From Pollenia angustigena (Eukaryota > Arthropoda > Insecta > Diptera > Polleniidae), in contig OV884057.1 of NCBI GenBank assembly GCA_930367215.1, positions 109,269,284 through 109,333,283 on the forward strand: DNA of 64,000 bases, given 5' to 3'. How positions within the stretch are numbered: the stretch's first letter is position 1; each line of letters begins with the position of its first letter. Position numbers and translations under genes: made by a program. Below, in pieces: positions 54,070 through 64,000 of the stretch. The notes beneath the pieces were generated by a model. That model saw only the letters and a list, made by a program, of their open reading frames with translations, had not been told where the DNA came from and did no database searches.

Positions 54070-56542
54070 AAACTCCGGTTTCTCTGGTGGTAGACAGAGG
54101 GAACGGTGTGCGGGTGTTCCGCGAAAAGCCCAACGTGGGGAACTCTCACGACCCTGAAAAACAAAGAGTCTCATACTCCACCCTCAACTTAGCCGGGCAA
54201 TTAAATTTTAGATGCAATATTCTGCATGAAGAATTTCCAGAAACCTCGCAATATTCATTCCACAGTTTTCCAGTTTAAAGAGATATCCGTCAAACGCCAT
54301 TTCAGATTATGTTTCCCTTCCGATTTTTTTTACAGTGAAAAGAAATCGTAGAGACAAACCCATCTTAACACTATCAAAATAAAATACATTTCACGTTACT
54401 GAATATTTCTATCAGCAGAGTACCCTTGGTACAAAAATAATCAAATCGATAGCCCCTTAAGGCAAAAAGAACTAAATATAACATCACTTTAAAGTGTATA
54501 AACTAAACTTAAACTAAACTCGGGTCACATCTCTAACATTTCCCCACCTACCAAAAGAACATAATCCATTAACATGGCCAAATATCCTAGGCCCTTTTAT
54601 TGCAAAAAGGTTAAGATATTTTCGTGGTATCTCCAAAACTTTATAATTCACTCATTCTGTTATCAATGCGAAATAAAACGTTCATCCTGCGATATTACCT
54701 TTAAAAGTTTTTCCATGAGCAAGAACTGATCAGCACAATATAGACTTAAACTATATTGCACAAACCTTAAACTTACTTAAAAAAAAAACATTTAAAAGAC
54801 ATCACAACTTAAACACCTATATCACAGTTTTCCAATCACAGAATGACTTAATTCTATATTGCGGTCCCTTAACTATATATTGCACTTTCTGACTAAACCA
54901 GCTGTAGGGTTATGATAAAATTTGTTGGTTTCATTATCTATCACAATTTCTACTCGGCGTATTTCAACCAACAGACAAACAAAGAGACAATTAGACAGAC
55001 ACATATGTACATTTCAACACAACATCAAGTGCGAAGGTTAATGGCAACATAAATAAATAGAATATGCTAGTTTCCGTATATAGACAAGAAGACATTACAA
55101 AACTGATTTCCGCTTAATTACGAAAAACAGACATCTGGCAAAACAAAATCCTTTAAATAAAAATTGAGTCTTCTCCAAATAAATCTATGGGAAAAATTTT
55201 GGCAAATCAAATCTTAGACAAATTTGAAACAAAAATAAAAAAAAATTAATCGCGCCTACAACAACTCAGATGTAAAAAAAAAAATCTCATATATAAAAAT
55301 TATGACTAAATAAAAAAAGAATAAAAATGCAATAAAATAACTTAATGTGTTAAATTTTGTATATACATAAACTACCATGCAAAATATAATAAAAAAAATT
55401 AAATACATAAATAAAACACAAAATAAAATAAGTACATAAAAAAAATATTTAAATAATAATAATAAAAAACAAAACAACATGCAAGTGTATAAATATATAA
55501 ATAATCACAGTATATTTTAAATAAATTGAAATAATAAAAAAAACAAATAAAGATATAATAATCAAAATAATAAATACAACAAAAATATATATATAAATAA
55601 TTACAAAATAAATAAATAATTAATAAAATAAAACGTCAAAATATAAAACTAAAAAAAAATAAAAATTAAATAGCTATAAATAACAAAAAAAAATAAAGTA
55701 AAATAAATCTATAAAAAAAAACGTCATAATCTAAAAATTTTAAATATCAAAACAATTAAAAATTTTAAAGTTACTCAATTATGCATGCCCAAAATTAATA
55801 GCATTTCAAAAAAACAAATACGTAACAAAAAAAATATATGTAAATTAATTTTGGAATTAGGTTAATATTAAAATAAATCATAATAAAATTTATTGATATA
55901 TATATATATTTTTTTCGGCTTGGGCAATGATGGACGGATGTGAAGGTCAATGCGGTAAACCAAAAACATTTTAAATTCTTCATGTGGTATACAATCAACA
56001 ACTAAATCAAAAAAACTAAACATTTATTTTAGGGACAAACGCTTATAACGCCGATACTACATACATCAAGATACACACGATCATGACAGGCTATCAGACA
56101 TTATGACACATTCACCACTAAAACAAAATCCAAACAATCATATTCAGGATGAATGAATAACTCTAATACTACACACTTCACGAAACATATCACGACAGGC
56201 TATTAGAAATTATACAACATTCAGTACTAAACAATGACTTTACAAAAAATGAACTCTAAAATTTAAATAATTTACAAATGGAAACGAATACAATACATTT
56301 GGGGACACACCAGGTCACTCGCAAGTAACTGTATCACATTTCACTATGAACACATTTCACCGATCACCACATCATCAAGCTACATTTACATACACATTCT
56401 ATTACGTCCTAGAACTGTTACATAAATAACTTGCACAACATGATTCACGATTACACTAGGGCTATTACATAACAACTATTATTCTATTGCCGCATGTTTA
56501 GTTGTTTGCACATGCTTCTTAAACATTTGTTTGGGCGCCATC
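54070..56542 (-). other. LARD internal region 1, non-coding
   Basis: 2473 bp, very AT-rich in the half nearest 56000, with no retroviral motif. The primer-binding site lies at ~56528-56541 (minus strand TGGCGCCCAAACA). The stretch next to LTR 1 reads AGAGAAACCGGAGTTT on the minus strand, a weak polypurine-tract candidate. Confidence 0.85.
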
Positions 56543-58597
56543 TGTTACGAACCGTTTGGTCTGGCGAGGTTTCCCACTAGCTCTTGATCATTTTTTCTCG
56601 GGGGGTTCCAACCCTCCTCACCAGCCTCGTATTCGAACATAAAAAAAATGAAAACAAAGGAAAACAACAAAAATTAAAACGGATAACTACACGACAATCT
56701 ACCACCACATAAAGAATTCTGAGACTGATGTTGGTCTCATTTTTGCCCTCCCAACCATGTCATGGATGCATCCGCATAAATTCTGTCACATGACCCAATA
56801 TCCACTTGACCTATCTCTCCACTTACCACTCCATCATTACCTGTACCTTGCTAATCAAAAACCTAGCTTTTCAAATTTCAATTTACATTTTTTTATTAAA
56901 ACAAAACTTAATAATTAAAAATACTAATATTTAAATACTGTAAAAATAAAACATAAAAATAAGACATTATACATATATACTTTTTTCCCCTCAATCTTTC
57001 TGCAAAGTTTTTATTTTCCTTTGCCTAAAAATCTTAAATTTAATCATATATATTTTTCCTTCTTTTTTTTCCACATTTTTTTTTATTTCTTTTATAATTT
57101 TTTCTTTAAATTTTCATCTGTCTATATCTAAAAGAGCTCTCTGAGACATGCATACTTTCTATATATTTAGTTTTTCTATTAAATTTTAAATTTGTACATA
57201 TATATAAATTAATTTATGGCAAACATACCGGCACATGAGGGTTAAGTGTATATATATAAATATAGGGGACATGCACACAAACTAATACACTTGACACTCG
57301 ACTTACAGATTTTTCCACAATTCACAAAACTACACTTAAAATTAACTTAAATTTATTTCCTATTTGTTAGTTTTTTATACTGTTTTTTTTTTTATTTTTC
57401 TGTTATTTTAATTTTTATCTTTTTACTTAATATAATTAATGTATCCTGTTTTTTTTCTGCCTGCGAATATCTCCATTTTTTATTTTTATCAATTTTCCTA
57501 TTTTGCTGACTTTTTTTTTCTGCCAATTTTTAATTATTTATTAAATAAAATTCTTTTAAGCCAATATTATTTTTGCCTATGATGGGTTTAAAGCCAATAT
57601 AGTTTTTTTAAAAACACAAGAATAAACTTTTTTACCTGGCTATTTATTTCTCTGGTGTGTGGCTGACAGGACGATTTCCGTATGGAGAACATAGCCAGCT
57701 GAAAAATAAAACACCAGTAAATACTAAAAAAAATTTCACACTTAGATATTTCAACTAGCTTACGTTTTATTTTAATATTCTTTGTTAAAAAAAAATCAAT
57801 TTGAAAATGTTGCACACACACACTTTTATTTTTTTTTTTTACACTACGTCCTTGTTTGGAGAATTCAACTTCGCTAATAAAATCCTCAAGTTTTCCTCAA
57901 ATTTATTTATTTAATTTTTAACGGGTTTCCTGCCATATACTGGAAAACTATCTGTTGCCACTTTTCATGTTCTATTCTATATACATATTCCTTTTTTTAT
58001 ATAAGTATATTCGTTTCATCTTATTTATTTTAAATTTTGCATTTTTTTGAATGAAACTACAACACTGTGTTAAATCCAATTTTACGTTGCCAACCTTACA
58101 TACTTTTAGTACAAAAACCAACAACATTATTTTACTACAGTTACAAAGAACAAGCAGCTGTCATTACACATGTAAGCATGATTAAAAAATTTAAATTTAC
58201 ATATTTACTTCTATTTTCAGACAATCAGACTATTTAAACTAAATAAATAATTTGGACAACACAAAACAGGTATTTACAGATACTAATTGTCAAATTCATA
58301 CATATATATAAATAATAAATATAATTAATTATAAACATTTCTTTTGCAGAAGAAAAACAAACAAAACCAAGAACATTCAACCAAACAAAAACACATAAGG
58401 ACTTCTTTGACAAAATGCACAAACAACAACATTCAGACAGTAAAACAAACCAAGTAGAAACAAGCAAAACAAAAAATATACATGAAATAAACAAAACCAA
58501 GCAAACATTTCTTAATTAATACTAAGGTAACACAGAAAACATTTTCACGTAAGTACAAAAAAAATACTCATCCTCCGTGCTAACCTCGCCCGCAACA
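56543..58597 (-). repeat. LARD LTR 2 (shared middle LTR)
   Basis: 2055 bp, bordered on both sides by internal sequence with no target duplication, so it serves both units. Confidence 0.9.
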
Positions 58598-61072
58598 AAA
58601 CTCCGGTTTCTCTGGTGGTAGACAGAGGGAACGGTGTGCGGGTGTTCCGCGAAAAGCCCAACGTGGGGAACTCTCACGACCCTGAAAAACAAAGAGTCTC
58701 ATACTCCACCCTCAACTTAGCCGGGCAATTAAATTTTAGATGCAATATTCTGCATGAAGAATTTCCAGAAACTTCGCAATATTCATTCCACAGTTTTCCA
58801 GTTTAAAGAGATATCCGTCAAACGCCATTTCAGATTATGTTTCCCTTCCGATTTTTTTTACAGTGAAAAGAAATCGTAGAGACAAACCCATCTTAACACT
58901 ATCAAAATAAAATACATTTCACGTTACTGAATATTTCTATCAGCAGAGTACCCTTGGTACAAAAATAATCAAATCGATAGCCCCTTAAGGCAAAAAGAAC
59001 TAAATATAACATCACTTTAAAGTGTATAAACTAAACTTAAACTAAACTCGGGTCACATCTCTAACATTTCCCCACCTACCAAAAGAACATAATCCATTAA
59101 CATGGCCAAATATCCTAGGCCCTTTTATTGCAAAAAGGTTAAGATATTTTCGTGGTATCTCCAAAACTTTATAATTCACTCATTCTGTTATCAATGCGAA
59201 ATAAAACGTTCATCCTGCGATATTACCTTTAAAAGTTTTTCCATGAGCAAGAACTGATCAGCACAATATAGACTTAAACTATATTGCACAAACCTTAAAC
59301 TTACTTAAAAAAAAACATTTAAAAGACATCACAACTTAAACACCTATATCACAGTTTTCCAATCACAGAATGACTTAATTCTATATTGCGGTCCCTTAAC
59401 TATATATTGCACTTTCTGACTAAACCAGCTGTAGGGTTATGATAAAATTTGTTGGTTTCATTATCTATCACAATTTCTACTCGGCGTATTTCAACCAACA
59501 GACAAACAAAGAGACAATTAGACAGACACATATGTACATTTCAACACAACATCAAGTGCGAAGGTTAATGGCAACATAAATAAATAGAATATGCTAGTTT
59601 CCGTATATAGACAAGAAGACATTACAAAACTGATTTCCGCTTAATTACGAAAAACAGACATCTGGCAAAACAAAATCCTTTAAATAAAAATTGAGTCTTC
59701 TCCAAATAAATCTATGGGAAAAATTTTGGCAAATCAAATCTTAGACAAATTTGAAACAAAAATAAAAAAAAATTAATCGCGCCTACAACAACTCAGATGT
59801 AAAAAAAAAAATCTCATATATAAAAATTATGACTAAATAAAAAAAGAATAAAAATGCAATAAAATAACTTAATGTGTTAAATTTTGTATATACATAAACT
59901 ACCATGCAAAATATAATAAAAAAAATTAAATACATAAATAAAACACAAAATAAAATAAGTACATAAAAAAAATATTTAAATAATAATAATAAAAAACAAA
60001 ACAACATGCAAGTGTATAAATATATAAATAATCACAGTATATTTTAAATAAATTGAAATAATAAAAAAAACAAATAAAGATATAATAATCAAAATAAAAT
60101 AATAAATACAACAAAAATATATATATAAATAATTACAAAATAAATAAATAATTAATAAAATAAAACGTCAAAATATAAAACTAAAAAAAAATAAAAATTA
60201 AATAGCTATAAATAACAAAAAAAAATAAAGTAAAATAAATCTATAAAAAAAAACGTCATAATCTAAAAATTTTAAATATCAAAACAATTAAAAATTTTAA
60301 AGTTACTCAATTATGCATGCCCAAAATTAATAGCATTTCAAAAAAACAAATACGTAACAAAAAAAATATATGTAAATTAATTTTGGAATTAGGTTAATAT
60401 TAAAATAAATCATAATAAAATTTATTGATATATATATATATTTTTTTCGGCTTGGGCAATGATGGACGGATGTGAAGGTCAATGCGGTAAACCAAAAACA
60501 TTTTAAATTCTTCATGTGGTATACAATCAACAACTAAATCAAAAAAACTAAACATTTATTTTAGGGACAAACGCTTATAACGACGATACTACATACATCA
60601 AGATACACACGATCATGACAGGCTATCAGACATTATGACACATTCACCACTAAAACAAAATCCAAACAATCATATTCAGGATGAATGAATAACTCTAATA
60701 CTACACACTTCACGAAACATATCACGACAGGCTATTAGAAATTATACAACATTCAGTACTAAACAATGACTACAAAAAATGAACTCTAAAATTTAAATAA
60801 TTTACAAATGGAAACGAATACAATACATTTGGGGACACACCAGGTCACTCGCAAGTTACTGTATCACATTTCACTATGAACACATTTCACCGATCACCAC
60901 ATCATCAAGCTACATTTACATACACATTCTATTACGTCCTAGAACTGTTACATAAATAACTTGCACAACATGATTCACGATTACACTAGGGCTATTACAT
61001 AACAACTATTATTCTATTGCCGCATGTTTAGTTGTTTGCACATGCTTCTTAAACATTTGTTTGGGCGCCATC
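58598..61072 (-). other. LARD internal region 2, non-coding
   Basis: 2475 bp, differing from internal region 1 by a few substitutions and short indels (e.g. AAAATAAAAT expansion near 60095). Primer site at ~61058-61071. Confidence 0.85.
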
Positions 61073-63127
61073 TGTTACGAACCGTTTGGTCTGGCGAGGT
61101 TTCCCACTAGCTCTTGATCATTTTTTCTCGGGGGGTTCCAACCCTCCTCACCAGCCTCGTATTCGAACATAAAAAAAATGAAAACAAAGGAAAACAACAA
61201 AAATTAAAACGGATAACTACACGACAATCTACCACCACATAAAGAATTCTGAGACTGATGTTGGTCTCATTTTTGCCCTCCCAACCATGTCATGGATGCA
61301 TCCGCATAAATTCTGTCACATGACCCAATATCCACTTGACCTATCTCTCCACTTACCACTCCATCATTACCTGTACCTTGCTAATCAAAAACCTAGCTTT
61401 TCAAATTTCAATTTACATTTTTTTATTAAAACAAAACTTAATAATTAAAAATACTAATATTTAAATACTGTAAAAATAAAACATAAAAATAAGACATTAT
61501 ACATATATACTTTTTTCCCCTCAATCTTTCTGCAAAGTTTTTATTTTCCTTTGCCTAAAAATCTTAAATTTAATCATATATATTTTTCCTTCTTTTTTTT
61601 CCACATTTTTTTTTATTTCTTTTATAATTTTTTCTTTAAATTTTCATCTGTCTATATCTAAAAGAGCTCTCTGAGACATGCATACTTTCTATATATTTAG
61701 TTTTTCTATTAAATTTTAAATTTGTACATATATATAAATTAATTTATGGCAAACATACCGGCACATGAGGGTTAAGTGTATATATATAAATATAGGGGAC
61801 ATGCACACAAACTAATCCACTTGACACTCGACTTACAGATTTTTCCACAATTCACAAAACTACACTTAAAATTAACTTAAATTTATTTCCTATTTGTTAG
61901 TTTTTTATACTGTTTTTTTTTTTATTTTTCTGTTATTTTAATTTTTATCTTTTTACTTAATATAATTAATGTATCCTGTTTTTTTTCTGCCTGCGAATAT
62001 CTCCATTTTTTATTTTTATCAATTTTCCTATTTTGCTGACTTTTTTTTTCTGCCAATTTTTAATTATTTATTAAATAAAATTCTTTTAAGCCAATATTAT
62101 TTTTGCCTATGATGGGTTTAAAGCCAATATAGTTTTTTTAAAAACACAAGAATAAACTTTTTTACCTGGCTATTTATTTCTCTGGTGTGTGGCTGACAGG
62201 ACGATTTCCGTATGGAGAAAATAGCCAGCTGAAAAATAAAACACCAGTAAATACTAAAAAAAATTTCACACTTAGATATTTCAACTAGCTTACGTTTTAT
62301 TTTAATATTCTTTGTTAAAAAAAAATCAATTTGAAAATGTTGCACACACACACTTTTATTTTTTTTTTTTACACTACGTCCTTGTTTGGAGAATTCAACT
62401 TCGCTAATAAAATCCTCAAGTTTTCCTCAAATTTATTTATTTAATTTTTAACGGGTTTCCTGCCATATACTGGAAAACTATCTGTTGCCACTTTTCATGT
62501 TCTATTCTATATACATATTCCTTTTTTTATATAAGTATATTCGTTTCATCTTATTTATTTTAAATTTTGCATTTTTTTGAATGAAACTACAACACTGTGT
62601 TAAATCCAATTTTACGTTGCCAACCTTACATACTTTTAGTACAAAAACCAACAACATTATTTTACTACAGTTACAAAGAACAAGCAGCTGTCATTACACA
62701 TGTAAGCATGATTAAAAAATTTAAATTTACATATTTACTTCTATTTTCAGACAATCAGACTATTTAAACTAAATAAATAATTTGGACAACACAAAACAGG
62801 TATTTACAGATACTAATTGTCAAATTCATACATATATATAAATAATAAATATAATTAATTATAAACATTTCTTTTGCAGAAGAAAAACAAACAAAACCAA
62901 GAACATTCAACCAAACAAAAACACATAAGGACTTCTTTGACAAAATGCACAAACAACAACATTCAGACAGTAAAACAAACCAAGTAGAAACAAGCAAAAC
63001 AAAAAATATACATGAAATAAACAAAACCAAGCAAACATTTCTTAATTAATACTAAGGTAACACAGAAAACATTTTCACGTAAGTACAAAAAAAATACTCA
63101 TCCTCCGTGCTAACCTCGCCCGCAACA
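61073..63127 (-). repeat. LARD LTR 3 (5' LTR on minus strand)
   Basis: 2055 bp, ending GCAACA directly before the TGGT duplication. Confidence 0.9.
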
Positions 63128-63131
63128 TGGT

Positions 63132-63607
63132 GCGTGAACTTTTTTGAGAAAAATTACAAAAGGTTATGATTTTCGTGGTTACTAGGACATGGTTGACCTC
63201 ATGGTACTATGCCAAAAAATTGGTTATACCACTAATGTAAATATGCATATAAATTATAAATTGAAATCATTGAACACATTCGAAAAATTAAAATGGTTTA
63301 TAAAATAGAAATAACTTATAAAAAGAAATAATACATAAAATGTATTAAGTATATCCATACACATTCTGCTGGTATCTTATAATTGTAAAAATGTATACAC
63401 AAAATTTACTTTATTGCTAAATAAAGGGTAGTTTAAAAAAAATATGTAACATGAAGGTACAATAAATTCTAGTAGTGTATAGATTTCCTTATTCCTAATA
63501 ATATGTATATATCTATAGCTTAAATTTGTACCAAAGGATGGCTTAAGCATAAGTATGTGAATTATTAAAGGAATAGGACTATTGCAAGAAAGCTTTAACA
63601 TTTCATT
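63132..63607. other. Right flank of LARD; inverted relative of 50735-51045
   Basis: GGTGCGTGAACTTTTTT at ~63130 matches the complement of ~51015-51040, and TTGAACACATTCGAAAA / GGTTTATAAAATA blocks match the complement of ~50760-50800. The LARD therefore landed in one arm of a larger decayed inverted structure. No gene. Confidence 0.6.
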
Positions 63608-63850
63608 TTAAAGGTTAAATGAAAAAAGTTTTGAAAAAACACAATCTTTGCAACTGGCGTTTGTCCAAAAAACATGGACATATGCGTCTGCTATGACATC
63701 GACAACTCTGTGGTTGGTTCTGTAAACTGCTGAGTTTGCAACACCATGCATGTCTGCAACTCTATGGTACTGGCAACCATTTCCGAGCAGAAGCACACAG
63801 TAGCAGTTGATTTTCAGCTTACAAACTGCGCTTTTAATTGTGCTCTAATT
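63608..63850 (-). pseudogene. PIF/Harbinger transposase remnant (HTH region)
   Basis: The minus strand reads KLKINCYCVLLLGNGCQYHR, VADMHGVANSAVYRTNHRVVD and VIADAYVHVFW. This matches the helix-turn-helix segment of Harbinger transposases (a Q-R-V-A-D-x-x-G-V-S-x-S-T-V-x-R-x-x-H-R-V-V pattern, from memory). The catalytic DDE part is not seen; the frame ends at 63608. It could be the ancient source class for the TWA-flanked MITEs of this window. Confidence 0.5.
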
Positions 63851-64000
63851 CTTCTTTAATTTCATTTAAAAAGAAATCAACTTAAATCAATTAAAATTTT
63901 GTAGTCCCGAAAAATTAATTCGCGCCCTATAATTTCTTATTATGCCCACGTCTCCACTAATGTAGAACAAAAACTCCCGTCTTAACATTTTGAAAGCTTC
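63851..64000. other. Window end, no feature
   Basis: AT-rich, no supported feature. Confidence 0.4.

Larger units (their letters stand above)
52014..63127 (-). mobile_element. LARD-like LTR element, LTR-int-LTR-int-LTR, TSD TGGT
   Basis: Three LTR copies and two internal copies at a 4.53-kb period. LTRs begin TGTTACGAACC and end CGCCCGCAACA (TGTT/AACA ends). The whole array, not each unit, is flanked by TGGT (52010-52013, 63128-63131). On the minus strand the internal region begins GA and then TGGCGCCCAAACA right after the LTR, a near match to the tRNA-Lys-type primer site TGGCGCCCGAACA, so the element runs right to left. No gag or pol is present. The copies differ at only a handful of positions over 4.5 kb, so it is very young. 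Confidence 0.9.

Noticed and set aside
52014..63127. Autonomous LTR retrotransposon with gag/pol
   Set aside because: No protease, reverse transcriptase, RNase H or integrase motif in either internal copy.

Overview
The window looks like repeat-rich, AT-rich nuclear DNA of an insect, most likely a fly (Diptera). The reasons are the class of mobile elements (mariner DD41D type, P-like THAP elements, a jockey-type LINE, many 3-bp-TSD MITEs), short GT-AG introns, and an insect-type endogenous Maverick/Polinton (adintovirus-like) element. I recognise no intact single-copy host gene. Species cannot be told from the sequence alone.

Region 1 (1-11663): inverted-repeat DNA elements. These are a 1.4-kb foldback with a 9-bp target duplication carrying an ~80-bp GC-rich satellite, a CAGGGGTGTC-ended element, a CCCAAC-ended palindromic element, and a CACCCCT-ended element that contains a full-length but twice-frameshifted mariner.

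Region 2 (11664-45445): the centre of the window. A dead Maverick/Polinton of about 24 kb (13394-37306) has short terminal inverted repeats. It carries a BIR (IAP-like) gene, a small conserved ORF, an adenain-type protease, a phospholipase-A2/membrane-active virion protein, a packaging ATPase, two conserved virion-type ORFs, a retroviral-type integrase, a penton-like and a major capsid protein, an exonuclease-like ORF and a protein-primed type PolB. Most of these genes are broken by stops, frameshifts, deletions, an inversion, a 1.4-kb duplication and at least eight later insertions (two mariner-type/TIR elements, MITEs, a tRNA-headed inverted array, a LINE). The PolB gene holds a clean GT-AG intron. 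The Polinton sits between inverted, near-identical ~1.6-kb arms. Each arm starts with a P-element-like end (CATGATGG) and encodes the THAP N-terminus of a P-like transposase.

The right P-like arm is split by nested insertions: a solo LTR (TSD AAAT) contains a hAT-type element (8-bp TSD), which contains a TAA-flanked element, which contains a DDE-type transposon with ~560-bp inverted repeats. Each layer can be defined from its target duplication, so the order of events can be read.

Region 3 (45446-52013): another foldback carrying the same ~80-bp satellite as region 1, a decayed DUF4806-like gene, a 35-bp tandem repeat, and a palindrome whose right arm carries a MITE with a natural empty site in the left arm.

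Region 4 (52014-63127): a very young non-autonomous LTR element (LARD-like), arranged LTR-internal-LTR-internal-LTR. The LTRs are ~2.06 kb, the internal regions ~2.47 kb and non-coding, and the TSD is TGGT. A TGGCGCCC primer-binding site places it on the minus strand. It landed in a decayed sequence that continues to the window end and includes a PIF/Harbinger transposase remnant on the minus strand.
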